A stretch of 64,000 nucleotides of DNA from Arthrobacter beigongshangensis. GTDB taxonomy: Bacteria > Bacillota > Bacilli > Bacillales_A > Planococcaceae. The stretch lies in assembly GCF_016820585.1 (NCBI RefSeq), contig NZ_JADHDX010000002.1:178435-242434 (forward strand), read 5' to 3'. The notes under the pieces are model-generated. The model was not told the origin of the DNA, searched no databases, and saw nothing but the letters and a program-made list of their open reading frames with translations. Of the stretch, positions 9,974 through 19,277 are shown piece after piece. Every line of letters starts with the position of its first letter. The stretch's first letter is position 1. Both the position numbers and the translations under genes were made by a program.

Positions 9974-10903
9974 ATGAGGAAAATCATCGTAGGTTCAAGA
10001 AGAAGCAAGCTGGCATTGACGCAAACGAATTGGTTTATTGATCAAATGAAGGCGGCTGGGGTACCATTTGAATTTGAAGTGAAGGAAATTGTGACAAAAG
10101 GCGATCAGATTCTTGATGTAATGCTTTCAAAAGTAGGGGGTAAAGGTCTGTTTGTTAAAGAAATTGAGCAAGCGCTTTACAATAAAGAAATTGATTTTGC
10201 TGTCCATAGTATGAAGGATATGCCGGCAATCCTTCCAGAGGGACTTGTCATTGGCTGTATTCCGCCGCGTGAAGACGCGCGTGACGCCTTCATTTCAAAC
10301 GGTCATGTCAAGCTGATGGATTTACCGGTAGGCGCTGTTGTCGGTACATCTAGTTTACGACGCAGCTCACAGTTGCTGCTCTTACGCCCAGATCTAGACA
10401 TCAAATGGATACGTGGCAATATCGATACACGTTTGAAGAAATTGCATGACGGTGAGTATGATGCAATTTTACTTGCCGCAGCGGGTATGAAACGGCTAGG
10501 CTGGAGCGATGATGTCGCAACTGAACTGATTTCTGCTGAAGATTGTATTCCGGCGGTTGGTCAAGGTGCGTTGGCCATCGAATGTCGTGCAGATGATCAG
10601 GAATTGCTTGCAGAACTTGCGAAAATTTCTGATGATAAAACATGGAAAGAAGTTGAAGCGGAGCGTACATTCTTGTCGGAAATGGACGGTTCATGCCAAG
10701 TGCCGATTGCAGGCTTTGCGAAATATGACGGTGTCAATGTTGAATTGACAGGCTACATTGCCTCTCCTGATGCAACGCAAATTTTCAAACAGTCTTTCGT
10801 AGGTGCTGATCCGGTTGAAGCTGGTAAAGAAGTTGCCAAGATATTGCGTGCACAGGGAGCTTCTGAAGTGATTGAGAAAGTGAAGGCGGAAATGGATGCG
10901 TAA
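9974..10903 (+). CDS. hemC: porphobilinogen deaminase (hydroxymethylbilane synthase)
   Basis: Joins four porphobilinogen molecules into hydroxymethylbilane. The 309 residues are the usual length. The N-terminus [16 protein letters not shown], the catalytic aspartate in HSMKDMP (near 81) and the dipyrromethane-anchoring cysteine in DGSCQVPI (near 240) are all present. The ribosome site AAAGGTTGGA precedes ATG 9974. The stop codon overlaps the hemD start by eight bases. Confidence 0.98.
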   Translation: MRKIIVGSRRSKLALTQTNWFIDQMKAAGVPFEFEVKEIVTKGDQILDVMLSKVGGKGLFVKEIEQALYNKEIDFAVHSMKDMPAILPEGLVIGCIPPREDARDAFISNGHVKLMDLPVGAVVGTSSLRRSSQLLLLRPDLDIKWIRGNIDTRLKKLHDGEYDAILLAAAGMKRLGWSDDVATELISAEDCIPAVGQGALAIECRADDQELLAELAKISDDKTWKEVEAERTFLSEMDGSCQVPIAGFAKYDGVNVELTGYIASPDATQIFKQSFVGADPVEAGKEVAKILRAQGASEVIEKVKAEMDA

Positions 10904-11654
10904 TGGTCAACCGCTATTAGGGGAGACGGTCATTTTTACGGGGACGCCGAAATCACAAGATGTTTTTGAACGGGTGGAGCAGTATGGCGGCATACCGCTG
11001 TCATTTCCACTGATTCGAGTAGCAGAGTTGGTGGAACCGACGGATGAGCTTCGTTTGAACGCTTGTCCGACATATGATTGGCTCATTTTTACGAGTCAAA
11101 GTGCAGTGGCTGCATTTGGCGCTAAACTTAAGCGTTTCGAGATATCGTCAGCAACTATTCCAGCAAAAATTGCAGCAGTTGGTACAAAAACTGCAGAAGC
11201 ACTTGAAAAGCTTGGTTTTACTGTTGACTTCATCCCAACAGTGTTCAGCGCAGATGTATTCGTTAAGGAATTTAAACCGACTGAAATGGATATTCGCCGT
11301 CTATTATTCCTACGTGGTTCAATAGCTGGAGTCACCATCAAAGAAGAATTGCCTTTTGAGGTGGATGAATGGACGGTTTATACAACGGAACGAGTCAGTG
11401 ACTCAATTGGCTCACTCATTGATGTGTTGCAGCATAATAAGCAACTAAATGTTTTGTTCGCAAGCCCTTCGGCGGTGCGTGTATTTGCTGAGGAAGTTGC
11501 ACCTCGAGTAGGATGGACTGGTTATACGATTGCGGCAATTGGACATGTGACGGAAAAAGCGCTGCTTGAAGCAGGAGCCGCCGTTCATGTAAAGCCTGAT
11601 ACATATACATTGATGGATCTCGTCGAGAAATTGGCGAGGCGAAAGGAAGGGTAA
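10896..11654 (+). CDS. hemD: uroporphyrinogen-III synthase
   Basis: Cyclises hydroxymethylbilane to uroporphyrinogen III with inversion of ring D. The 252 residues form the two Rossmann-like lobes of the family, recognised by [11 protein letters not shown] near residue 65, [11 protein letters not shown] near 90 and the C-terminal [13 protein letters not shown] and [11 protein letters not shown] segments. HemD is poorly conserved, so the call leans on these plus its place between hemC and hemB. Start ATG 10896 lies inside hemC, suggesting coupled translation. Confidence 0.93.
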   Translation: MRNGQPLLGETVIFTGTPKSQDVFERVEQYGGIPLSFPLIRVAELVEPTDELRLNACPTYDWLIFTSQSAVAAFGAKLKRFEISSATIPAKIAAVGTKTAEALEKLGFTVDFIPTVFSADVFVKEFKPTEMDIRRLLFLRGSIAGVTIKEELPFEVDEWTVYTTERVSDSIGSLIDVLQHNKQLNVLFASPSAVRVFAEEVAPRVGWTGYTIAAIGHVTEKALLEAGAAVHVKPDTYTLMDLVEKLARRKEG

Positions 11655-11656
11655 CT

Positions 11657-12637
11657 TTGGAGAATTTACAATTCAGACGTAACAGGCGTTTACGTAATTC
11701 GACTACATTACGTGCGATGGTGAGAGAAACAGTTTTACAGAAAGAGGATTTCATTTATCCGATTTTTGTGACTGAAGGGGAAAATGTGAAAAATCCTGTA
11801 TCTTCAATGCCTGGTGTTTTTCAATTTTCACTAGATCAATTAGCGGTTGAAATCGATGAAGTCGTTGCACTCGGAATTCCTGCGGTAATTCTGTTTGGTG
11901 TCCCAGCGGAAAAAGATGCGACAGGTACGGGGGCTTATCATGACCATGGAATTGTTCAGCAAGGTATTCGTTTTGTCAAAGAACGTCATCCAGAACTGAT
12001 TGTTATTGCGGATACATGCTTATGTGAGTATACCGACCACGGACATTGTGGCGTGGTCGAGGGTGACAAAGTATTGAACGATCCTTCACTGGATTTATTG
12101 GCACGAACGGCTGTCAGCCAGGCACAAGCGGGTGCTGATATTATTGCACCATCAAATATGATGGATGGCTTTGTCGTTGCGATTCGTCAAGCGCTGGATG
12201 CGGCAGGATTTTTAGATATTCCGATTATGTCTTACGCTGTGAAATATGCTTCCGCTTATTATGGACCATTCCGTGAAGCAGCGGGTTCGGCACCACAGTT
12301 TGGCGATCGTAAAACGTATCAAATGGACCCAGCGAACCGTCTAGAAGCAATGCGCGAAGCGGAGTCCGATGTGGCAGAAGGTGCGGATTTCTTAATCGTC
12401 AAACCGGCACTGTCGTATCTTGATATCATTCGTGATGTGAAAAATAATTTTGTCTTACCGATTGTTGCTTATAATGTGAGTGGTGAATATGCGATGGTCA
12501 AGGCGGCTGCTCAAAATGATTGGATCGACGAAAAGAAAGTCGTTCTTGAAACATTGACAAGTATGAAGCGTGCGGGTGCAGATCTGATTATGACGTACCA
12601 TGCTAAAGATGCGGCGCGCTGGCTGGAGGAGAACTAA
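11657..12637 (+). CDS. hemB: delta-aminolevulinic acid dehydratase (porphobilinogen synthase)
   Basis: Condenses two 5-aminolevulinates into porphobilinogen. The 326 residues fit the family. The cysteine-rich metal site [14 protein letters not shown] (near residue 120) marks the zinc type. Schiff-base lysines lie in [14 protein letters not shown] (near 195) and [10 protein letters not shown] (near 250). It starts at TTG 11657, two bases after hemD, with AAGGAAGG upstream; hemL begins at the base following its stop. Confidence 0.97.
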   Translation: MENLQFRRNRRLRNSTTLRAMVRETVLQKEDFIYPIFVTEGENVKNPVSSMPGVFQFSLDQLAVEIDEVVALGIPAVILFGVPAEKDATGTGAYHDHGIVQQGIRFVKERHPELIVIADTCLCEYTDHGHCGVVEGDKVLNDPSLDLLARTAVSQAQAGADIIAPSNMMDGFVVAIRQALDAAGFLDIPIMSYAVKYASAYYGPFREAAGSAPQFGDRKTYQMDPANRLEAMREAESDVAEGADFLIVKPALSYLDIIRDVKNNFVLPIVAYNVSGEYAMVKAAAQNDWIDEKKVVLETLTSMKRAGADLIMTYHAKDAARWLEEN

Positions 12638-13930
12638 TTGGGAAGAAATTATGAGTTGTCGAAACAAGCATTTGCTGAGGCTGTAGATTTGTTACCAGGC
12701 GGCGTGAACTCACCGGTTCGTGCGTTTAAATCGGTCAATATGGACCCGATTTTCATGGCAAGTGGTAAAGGTGCGGTCATTACGGATATTGATGGTAATG
12801 ACTATATTGACTACGTGCTATCATGGGGACCGCTTATTCTTGGTCATACAGATCCTGACGTCGTTGCGGGCATCAAGCGTGTCGCAGAAACGGGTACAAG
12901 CTTTGGTGCACCAACAGTAGTGGAGAATGAACTGGCGAAACTCGTCATCGACCGGGTACCATCGATTGAAATGGTCCGCATGGTGTCATCTGGAACAGAA
13001 GCGACGATGAGTGCATTGCGTTTAGCACGTGGCTTTACTGGCCGTGATAAAATTTTGAAGTTCGAAGGCTGCTACCATGGACACGGCGACTCACTGCTCA
13101 TTAAAGCAGGCTCTGGCGTTGCAACGCTTGGTCTACCAGATAGCCCGGGCGTACCGGAATCGGTTGCCAAAAACACGATTACGGTTGCTTATAATGACTT
13201 GGAGAGCGTCAAAGCAGTTTTTGATGAATTCGGTGATGACTTGGCCGCTGTCATTGTTGAGCCAGTAGCGGGGAATATGGGGGTTGTGCCTCCTGAACCT
13301 GGTTTTCTGGAAGGTCTACGTGAGCTGACAGAGAACAATGGCACGCTTCTAATTTTTGATGAAGTGATGACAGGCTTCCGTGTAGGTTATAACTGTGCAC
13401 AAGGTCATTTTGGTGTGACACCAGATTTGACGTGTCTTGGTAAAGTAATTGGCGGCGGATTGCCAGTTGGTGCATACGGTGGTAAGCGTGAAATTATGGA
13501 AAACATCGCGCCTTCGGGAACGGTTTATCAAGCAGGGACGTTGTCAGGTAATCCACTTGCCATGACGGCGGGTATTGAAACATTGAAAAAGTTAACACCT
13601 GCATCGTACGATTATTTCATGAAGCTGGGCGATCAGCTAGAGGCTGGTTTCCGTGCTGCGGCAGAGAAGTACGATATTCCGCATACGGTGAACCGTGCTG
13701 GCTCGATGATTGGCTTCTTCTTCACAAATGAAAAAGTTACGAATTACGATAAAGCGAAAACATCTGATCTTGGCATGTTCGCAGAGTATTATCGCTTAAT
13801 GGCAGAAGAGGGCATTTTCTTGCCACCATCTCAGTTTGAAGGGATGTTCTTATCGACTGCACATACAGAAGAGCATATTGCGAAAACAGTCGAAGCGTTC
13901 CATACAGTGTTTGCTAAATTGCGTGGGTAA
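12638..13930 (+). CDS. hemL: glutamate-1-semialdehyde 2,1-aminomutase
   Basis: PLP enzyme that moves the amino group of glutamate-1-semialdehyde to give 5-aminolevulinate, completing the C5 route begun by HemA. The 430 residues match the family. Motifs include [12 protein letters not shown] at the N-terminus, the PLP-phosphate segment [23 protein letters not shown] near 245 and the PLP lysine in [11 protein letters not shown] near 267. The start is TTG 12638, immediately after the hemB stop and preceded by GGAGGAG. A terminator closes the operon at 13958. Confidence 0.98.
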   Translation: MGRNYELSKQAFAEAVDLLPGGVNSPVRAFKSVNMDPIFMASGKGAVITDIDGNDYIDYVLSWGPLILGHTDPDVVAGIKRVAETGTSFGAPTVVENELAKLVIDRVPSIEMVRMVSSGTEATMSALRLARGFTGRDKILKFEGCYHGHGDSLLIKAGSGVATLGLPDSPGVPESVAKNTITVAYNDLESVKAVFDEFGDDLAAVIVEPVAGNMGVVPPEPGFLEGLRELTENNGTLLIFDEVMTGFRVGYNCAQGHFGVTPDLTCLGKVIGGGLPVGAYGGKREIMENIAPSGTVYQAGTLSGNPLAMTAGIETLKKLTPASYDYFMKLGDQLEAGFRAAAEKYDIPHTVNRAGSMIGFFFTNEKVTNYDKAKTSDLGMFAEYYRLMAEEGIFLPPSQFEGMFLSTAHTEEHIAKTVEAFHTVFAKLRG

Positions 13931-13957
13931 CAGATAAAATAAATAGCTGAACTAGTA

Positions 13958-13996
13958 CCCCCTGATCGCTTTGCTGATTGGGGGGATTTTTTGTTT
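13958..13996 (+). terminator. intrinsic terminator of the heme operon
   Basis: CCCCCTGATC and GATTGGGGGG arms around a short loop, followed by ATTTTTTGTTT. Confidence 0.88.
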
Positions 13997-14011
13997 ATGT
14001 AATGAATCGGG

Positions 14012-14150
14012 AGTAATTGAGTTTTTCATATAGGTAGTCCGGTTTTCGAATTTCGTAGTTCAGTTTGGTGCGAGGCTAGTCCAGTTTCGGCCAGGTAGTC
14101 GAGTTTCTGGAATAGGTAGTCGAGTTTCGAATTTTGTACTTCAGTTCCCA
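14012..14150 (+). repeat. degenerate tandem repeat, about seven units of 20 bp
   Basis: Units beginning GTAGTCGAGTTTC, or close variants such as GTAGTCCGGTTTTC, GTAGTTCAGTTTG and CTAGTCCAGTTTC, follow each other every 19 to 22 bases. The two units at 14096-14135 are nearly identical. There is no unique spacer of constant size, so this is not a CRISPR array. It fills most of the gap between hemL and the next gene. Confidence 0.75.
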
Positions 14151-14226
14151 AATTCCACTCCCGTCCTTCTATCAAACACAATCCGTGCATACAATTGTTT
14201 GTGTAGGAATAGAGGAGGGAACAATA

Positions 14227-14895
14227 ATGGAGAAGAAGCAGTGGACGATGCAGGAGGATTTTATTTTCCCGGTAGAGACAGGCGTGCCGGCAGGTGTGGA
14301 GTTATTGCAAGTAATCCCGAGGTATACGGAGGAACGGACGGCAGAAGCTGTGCGCTTGACGGGTGTTTATCATATCGCAGCGAATGTCGTGTTTGATGAG
14401 GGGCAAAGAGCGGAAGATTTTTCGGATTCAGCGATTCTTATTGATGATGTAGATGTGCAAGGAGAGGCGGGGTATTTTGAATATGCAGTGCCTCTTCACA
14501 TTGATTTACCGTCTGAGGTAGGTAGTCCGTTACAAGTTGTGACAACGGCAGCGATTAATGAATCGGACGGACAAGGGGTATTTAGTGTAGTTTGGGATGT
14601 CGAGTGTTCCTACGAAAAAGCAGTAGCCCAAGTGGAAGAGCCGGCAATGACTGCGTCAACAGAAGAGCTGAAAGAAGTTGTAGAAGCAGATGATTTGTCC
14701 ATAACAATTGAAGCGGATAAGTCAGGGATTACAGAAGCCGAAGATGCCCTCGTGGTCGATTCACCGACTGCAACTCAAGCCGGCACTCCATTCCATGAGG
14801 CAGACGAAGCGCTGGCATTCATTGCAGGGCTTGAAGATGGGGTTTCCATAACGAGTTTCCGTTCAAATGATGTTTTTGTAAAAAACGAAAGCTAA
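14227..14895 (+). CDS. short SpoVID-like spore-coat morphogenesis protein (N-terminal domain only)
   Basis: A soluble acidic protein of 222 residues. It resembles the N-terminal beta-rich domain of SpoVID, which directs coat encasement of the forespore: residues 9 to 135 alternate short beta strands such as LLQVIPRY, VRLTGVYHIAANV and ISYFEY-like GYFEYAVPLHIDLP, followed by a low-complexity acidic linker. It sits between hemL and valS, where B. subtilis has spoVID and ysxE. The long linker and C-terminal LysM of B. subtilis SpoVID (575 residues) are missing. ATG 14227 follows GAGGAGGGA; the upstream in-frame ATG at 14134 lies in repeat-derived DNA. The assignment depends on synteny and is tentative. 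Confidence 0.55.
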   Translation: MEKKQWTMQEDFIFPVETGVPAGVELLQVIPRYTEERTAEAVRLTGVYHIAANVVFDEGQRAEDFSDSAILIDDVDVQGEAGYFEYAVPLHIDLPSEVGSPLQVVTTAAINESDGQGVFSVVWDVECSYEKAVAQVEEPAMTASTEELKEVVEADDLSITIEADKSGITEAEDALVVDSPTATQAGTPFHEADEALAFIAGLEDGVSITSFRSNDVFVKNES

Positions 14896-15057
14896 TCCAC
14901 AGAGTAAGCACAATAGCAGGAAATCCCCGGTCGTCGGCACGATTAACAAACGAATGAGTTGGAAAATACAAATCGGGATGATGATTCCCTTGCAATAAAA
15001 ACGGCACTTTCGCAGCCAAGGTGGCAGTAAATATGGGTTATATCCTTTTCTCATCAT
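14863..15057 (-). CDS. small hypothetical membrane protein
   Basis: A candidate gene of 64 codons convergent with the SpoVID-like gene, overlapping its last 33 bases. The product begins MMRKGYNPYLLPPWLRK and has two hydrophobic stretches (about residues 23-40 and 44-60), suggesting a two-pass membrane protein. AAAGGA lies a few bases before the double ATG. The PYLLPPWL start and amphipathic pattern look protein-like, but codon evidence is thin in so short a frame and no promoter is clear. Function unknown. Confidence 0.4.
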   Translation of the reverse strand: MMRKGYNPYLLPPWLRKCRFYCKGIIIPICIFQLIRLLIVPTTGDFLLLCLLCGLAFVFYKNII

Positions 15058-15075
15058 ACAATCCTTTCATCTTTA

Positions 15076-15126
15076 TTCTGCAGTCATTTCTCACCTCTAT
15101 AGGGGAGAAATGACTGCAGTTTTATA
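15076..15126. terminator. strong bidirectional hairpin terminator
   Basis: CTGCAGTCATTTCTC pairs perfectly with GAGAAATGACTGCAG around a loop of about 10 bases. TTTTAT follows on the plus strand, and a shorter A/T flank on the other side. It would end transcripts from the SpoVID-like gene before the valS region. Confidence 0.8.
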
Positions 15127-15128
15127 TC

Positions 15129-15257
15129 CTGTTTAGGGGGCGTTCAAACGCCGGCTGAACAAAGATGAAGCCTCCAGCGGATGTCACAGATTTTGTAGAG
15201 AGTTAATCGAGCAAGCTCGATTCAAAATCTGGACGCAATTACGCTGAGGCGTAATTG
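15129..15257 (+). repeat. two-stem dispersed repeat, copy 3, with upstream hairpin
   Basis: The core, 15171-15257, has CCTCCAGCGG, the stem CAGATTTTG...CAAAATCTG with inner AATCGAGC/GCTCGATT, and the palindrome CAATTACGC/GCGTAATTG. Just upstream, 15129-15162 folds as TGTTTAG/CTGAACA with inner GGCGTT/AACGCC, so this copy too is preceded by a hairpin, different in sequence from the others. It ends ten bases before the valS promoter. Confidence 0.8.
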
Positions 15258-15266
15258 ATAATATAC

Positions 15267-15296
15267 TTGACGGGTGATCTACTATTCCGCTACAAT
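15267..15296 (+). promoter_or_regulatory. sigma-A promoter of the valS T-box transcript
   Basis: TTGACG (15267-15272) and TACAAT (15291-15296) are spaced by 18 bases, placing the transcript start near 15303, just before T-box stem I. Confidence 0.75.
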
Positions 15297-15302
15297 AATA
15301 AG

Positions 15303-15572
15303 CAACTATATAAAGATGCGATGAACGGGATAGTACGTAAATTTGATTACTTCAGAGAGGGTGCCGGTGGTGAGAGGCCCTGTAATTGATTGACCGAATG
15401 TCACCCGCGAGCAGTTTCTGGGAACAGGATGAAGATTTCATCTTTAGTAGCAGAAACCGGTTTGAAGCCGTTATCGAAGTGTGAGGTGCACGAGTTCTTT
15501 GTTGTGCACGAATAAAGGTGGTACCGCGAACAGCTCCTTCGTCCTTTAAGGCGATAGGAGTTTTTTTGTTGT
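15303..15572 (+). ncRNA. T-box leader riboswitch for valS
   Basis: tRNA-sensing transcription antitermination leader. Stem I (about 15318-15410) contains the distal-loop AGAGAGGGTGCCGG segment and a probable valine specifier GUC in GAATGTCACC (GTC at about 15399-15401). The conserved T-box TGGTACCGCG at 15520-15529 presents the bulge that pairs with the uncharged tRNA acceptor end. The competing terminator is CTCCTTCGTC pairing with GGCGATAGGAG, followed by seven T residues ending near 15568. Uncharged tRNA-Val should favour read-through into valS. Confidence 0.92.
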
Positions 15573-15580
15573 CCAGTTTT

Positions 15581-15710
15581 AAGGCGCCAGCCCTTCGAGT
15601 CGCTTTAGTATAGGGAGGGATTGAAGTACATCCCTCCTCCCTGCTGATAAAGGCGAAAAACGCCTTTATCTTCAGGTCTTCCAGCGCTTGTCAGGGCTAA
15701 GCGGCGCCTT
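15581..15710 (+). repeat. three-way-junction inverted-repeat element between T-box and valS
   Basis: AAGGCGCC-AGCCCT (15581-15594) pairs with AGGGCT (15693-15698) and GGCGCCTT (15703-15710). The closed region holds two hairpins: GGGAGGGAT with ATCCCTCC (15613-15639) and the perfect GATAAAGGCG/CGCCTTTATC (15646-15670). It lies inside the valS message, past the T-box terminator and 24 bases before the ribosome site. It looks like an inserted palindromic repeat; no coding potential is seen. Confidence 0.7.
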
Positions 15711-15749
15711 TCACATTTCTTAGTGTCCAAAAACAAAGGAGGAATTACT

Positions 15750-18395
15750 ATGTCAAATGAAAACTTGTCGATGCCCACAAAATATGATCCGCAGTCCATT
15801 GAATCAGGTCGTTATGAATGGTGGTTAAAAGGGAAATTCTTCGAAGCACAACCCAAAAGTGATAAAAAACCGTATACGATCGTGATTCCACCGCCGAACG
15901 TAACAGGTAAACTTCATCTTGGCCACGCTTGGGATACTACACTACAAGATATCCTAACGCGCATGAAGCGCATGCAAGGCTATGACGCATTATGGTTGCC
16001 GGGAATGGACCATGCGGGGATTGCCACGCAGGCACGTGTTGAAGCGAAATTACGTGAAGATGGCATCACGCGCTATGACCTAGGTCGTGAGAAATTTGTT
16101 GAGGAAACATGGAAATGGAAAGAAGAATATGCCGACCATATCCGCGCACAATGGGGCAAACTTGGTTTAGGTCTCGACTATTCACGCGAGCGTTTCACAT
16201 TGGATGAAGGTCTGTCAAAAGCTGTACAGGAAGTGTTCGTGAAACTGTACGAAAAAGATCTCATTTACCGTGGCGAATACATTATCAACTGGGACCCAGC
16301 GACGAAAACAGCTATATCTGACATCGAAGTAATCCATAAAGATGTGCAGGGTGCCTTCTATCATATGCGCTATCCACTAACAGATGGCACGGGTAATATT
16401 GAAATTGCAACAACACGCCCAGAAACGATGCTTGGTGATACAGCAGTTGCAGTACACCCAGAAGATGAGCGCTACAAGCATTTAATCGGCAAAACGGTGC
16501 GTTTACCAATCGTAGGCCGTGAAATTCCAATTGTTGCAGACGATTACGTGGATATGGAATTCGGTAGTGGGGCAGTGAAAATTACACCTGCTCATGACCC
16601 GAATGACTTTGAAATCGGTAACCGTCACAATTTAGAGCGTGTTTTGGTGATGAATGAAGACGGCTCTATGAACAAGTTAGCAGGTAAATACGAAGGAATG
16701 GACCGCTTCGAATGCCGTAAAGCAATCGTTAAAGACTTGCAAGACATGGGTGTTTTATTCGAAATCGAAGATCATTTGCACTCTGTTGGTCACTCAGAGC
16801 GAAGCGGCGCTGTTGTTGAACCGTATTTATCGACACAATGGTTCGTCAGAATGCAGACGCTTTCCGATGAAGCCGTTAAGCTTCAACAAACAGAAGGCAA
16901 AGTTAATTTCGTACCTGACCGTTTTGAGCACACGTATTTACAATGGATGGAGAACGTACATGACTGGTGTATTTCTCGCCAACTTTGGTGGGGCCACCGC
17001 ATTCCAGCTTGGTATCATAATGAAACAGGCGAAGTACATGTTGGTCACGAAGCACCAGCAGATATTGAAAACTGGACACAGGACAATGACGTACTCGATA
17101 CATGGTTCTCCTCTGCGCTATGGCCGTTCTCAACAATGGGCTGGCCGGATGGCGATAACGAGGAATTCAAACGCTACTACCCAACAGATGCGCTTGTAAC
17201 AGGCTATGACATCATTTTCTTCTGGGTGTCTCGGATGATTTTCCAAGGTATTGAATTTACAGAACAACGTCCATTTAAAGATGTGTTGATTCACGGCTTG
17301 GTACGTGCAGAAGACGGTCGCAAAATGTCCAAGTCACTTGGTAATGGTATTGACCCAATGGATGTCATCGACAAATACGGAGCAGATGCGTTGCGCTACT
17401 TCCTATCAACTGGTTCATCACCAGGGCAGGATCTTCGCTACTCAACAGAAAAGGTAGAATCCATTTGGAACTTTGCCAATAAAATCTGGAATGCTTCCCG
17501 TTTCGCGCTGATGAATATGGATGGCATGACGTATGAAGAGATTGACCTCTCAGGTGAAAAATCAGCTGCGGATGCATGGATTTTAACGCGTTTGAATGAA
17601 ACCATCGAGCAAGTGACGAAATTAGCTGATCGCTATGAGTTCGGTGAAGTGGGCCGTGCATTATATAACTTTATCTGGGATGATTTCTGTGACTGGTATA
17701 TTGAAATGGCGAAGCTACCGTTGTACGGGGAAGATGAAACAGCGAAGAAAATGACGCGCTCTGTTCTCGCTTACGTTCTCGACAATACAATGCGTTTGTT
17801 ACACCCATTCATGCCCTTCATTACGGAAGAAATCTGGCAGAACTTGCCGCATGAAGGGGAGTCTATTACGGTAGCAGCATGGCCGGTTGCCAATGCGGCG
17901 CTAACGGACGAATCACGTGCAACAGATATGAAATTATTGATGGATATTATTCGTGCCGTGCGCAATATCCGTGCTGAAGTGAATACACCGATGAGTAAAA
18001 AAGTGCCTTTGTACATTGCTGCGAAAGATGACGCAACGGTTGCTGTGCTAGAAGCAAACCGAGGCTACATTGAGCGCTTCTGTAACCCGGAGACATTAAC
18101 ACTTGGCAAGGCAATAGCAGCACCAGGGAAATCGATGTCAGCAGTCGTCACGGGCGCAGAATTATTCTTGCCACTCGAAGGATTATTGAATATAGACGAA
18201 GAACTTGCTCGCCTTACAAAAGAGTTAGCGAAATGGCAAGGTGAAGTCAAACGTGTTCAAGGTAAGCTTGCCAACGAGCGTTTCATGTCCAAAGCACCTG
18301 AAGCTGTTGTCGCAGAAGAACGTGCGAAAGAAAAGGACTATCTTGAAAAGTACGCAGCGGTTGAGCGTCGTATGCAGGAATTGAAAGAAATCTAA
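15750..18395 (+). CDS. valS: valyl-tRNA synthetase
   Basis: Class Ia synthetase charging tRNA-Val, with an editing domain that hydrolyses Thr-tRNA-Val. The 881 residues match the 880 of B. subtilis. The HIGH-type motif HLGH starts at residue 56 and KMSKS at 525; the editing domain lies between ([13 protein letters not shown] near 225). The C-terminal 60 residues form the family's coiled coil. ATG 15750 follows AAAGGAGGA; the in-frame GTG at 15723 lacks a site. Expression should be governed by the T-box leader. Confidence 0.98.
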   Translation: MSNENLSMPTKYDPQSIESGRYEWWLKGKFFEAQPKSDKKPYTIVIPPPNVTGKLHLGHAWDTTLQDILTRMKRMQGYDALWLPGMDHAGIATQARVEAKLREDGITRYDLGREKFVEETWKWKEEYADHIRAQWGKLGLGLDYSRERFTLDEGLSKAVQEVFVKLYEKDLIYRGEYIINWDPATKTAISDIEVIHKDVQGAFYHMRYPLTDGTGNIEIATTRPETMLGDTAVAVHPEDERYKHLIGKTVRLPIVGREIPIVADDYVDMEFGSGAVKITPAHDPNDFEIGNRHNLERVLVMNEDGSMNKLAGKYEGMDRFECRKAIVKDLQDMGVLFEIEDHLHSVGHSERSGAVVEPYLSTQWFVRMQTLSDEAVKLQQTEGKVNFVPDRFEHTYLQWMENVHDWCISRQLWWGHRIPAWYHNETGEVHVGHEAPADIENWTQDNDVLDTWFSSALWPFSTMGWPDGDNEEFKRYYPTDALVTGYDIIFFWVSRMIFQGIEFTEQRPFKDVLIHGLVRAEDGRKMSKSLGNGIDPMDVIDKYGADALRYFLSTGSSPGQDLRYSTEKVESIWNFANKIWNASRFALMNMDGMTYEEIDLSGEKSAADAWILTRLNETIEQVTKLADRYEFGEVGRALYNFIWDDFCDWYIEMAKLPLYGEDETAKKMTRSVLAYVLDNTMRLLHPFMPFITEEIWQNLPHEGESITVAAWPVANAALTDESRATDMKLLMDIIRAVRNIRAEVNTPMSKKVPLYIAAKDDATVAVLEANRGYIERFCNPETLTLGKAIAAPGKSMSAVVTGAELFLPLEGLLNIDEELARLTKELAKWQGEVKRVQGKLANERFMSKAPEAVVAEERAKEKDYLEKYAAVERRMQELKEI

Positions 18396-18406
18396 GACGA
18401 ACACAC

Positions 18407-18444
18407 AAAGACCCAATCGTGGAAATACGATTGGGTCTTTGTTT
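18407..18444 (+). terminator. intrinsic terminator of valS
   Basis: AGACCCAATCGT pairs with ACGATTGGGTCT around a five-base loop, followed by TTGTTT. It also separates valS from the convergent ATP-grasp gene. Confidence 0.88.
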
Positions 18445-18485
18445 ATTTCTGCTCATTGGATTGCGGAACATGCAGGCAATCACTT

Positions 18486-19277
18486 TTAGGAAAGTCTCAA
18501 CTTGATATATTCCATCAATTCCCCGGCGACTGAGAAATCATGTGTCGTATATAGCGATCGTGCGCCGACGGGATCTTCGATTTCATTGAACAACCACCTA
18601 CCATCAGGTAACAAGATAAAATCAATCCCGATATAGTCGCTTTTCAACGCTTTAGCGATACGCTTCGCTTCTTTTTCTTGCCAGCCATCAAGTGTATATT
18701 TTTCGACCGAGCCACCGAGTGTGTAATTTGATTTGAAGGAGCCGTTGCCAGTCCGTTTGACCGCAGCAATCACTTCTTCACCCAACATGAAGACACGGAT
18801 ATCGCGTGCGCCGGATTCGATGTATGGTTGGGCAATGATAGTTTGGTTATGGAATTGTGTGAAAAAACCTTGCGCCTGTATTTGTGATGTGCAAAGGACG
18901 ACTTCTTGCCCACCATATCCGTCTATCGTTTTCAAGACACATGGGTACGCGGTAATTTGATCCACCCTCCGTACTTTCTTTGTGGGTACAGCTGCAATGC
19001 CGAGAAGGGTAGCAAGCTCGAATGATTTAAGTTTATCGTTAGCAATGCGGTTAACCTCGGCTCGGTTTACTAAACGGAAGCCTTCGCTTTCAAATTGACC
19101 GGCAAGGCTTGGATTACGATCCCGAAAAAGAATAAAGTCTACATCGGTATCTGGCTGTTTATCTCCGGTAAGTAAGTGCAACTCGATGCCTATGCGTCCT
19201 GCCTCATTTATCAGGTCGTCGATGAACATTTGATTTCTAATAGCTTCAATTTTCGAGTAGTAAACAACGCCCTTCAT
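18486..19277 (-). CDS. RimK-like ATP-grasp ligase (second of a pair)
   Basis: A cytosolic enzyme of 263 residues with an ATP-grasp fold of the RimK/LysX/YheCD type, which couples ATP to carboxylate-amine ligation via an acyl phosphate. Visible are the nucleotide-binding lysine in CVLKTIDGYGGQEV (near 116), ARDIRVFMLGEEVIAAVKR (near 170), and the metal site IDFILLPDGRWLFNEIE (near 225), where canonical proteins read EVN. Substrate unknown. It overlaps the preceding gene by four bases, so the two are probably made together and may form one pathway or a heteromer. Confidence 0.8.
   Translation of the reverse strand: MKGVVYYSKIEAIRNQMFIDDLINEAGRIGIELHLLTGDKQPDTDVDFILFRDRNPSLAGQFESEGFRLVNRAEVNRIANDKLKSFELATLLGIAAVPTKKVRRVDQITAYPCVLKTIDGYGGQEVVLCTSQIQAQGFFTQFHNQTIIAQPYIESGARDIRVFMLGEEVIAAVKRTGNGSFKSNYTLGGSVEKYTLDGWQEKEAKRIAKALKSDYIGIDFILLPDGRWLFNEIEDPVGARSLYTTHDFSVAGELMEYIKLRLS

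Noticed and set aside
14012..14150. CRISPR array
   Set aside because: The units are contiguous with no spacers of fixed length, and no cas genes are present.
18733..18960. Plus-strand frame antisense to the ATP-grasp gene
   Set aside because: No ribosome site; opposite strand encodes a protein with clear ATP-grasp motifs.
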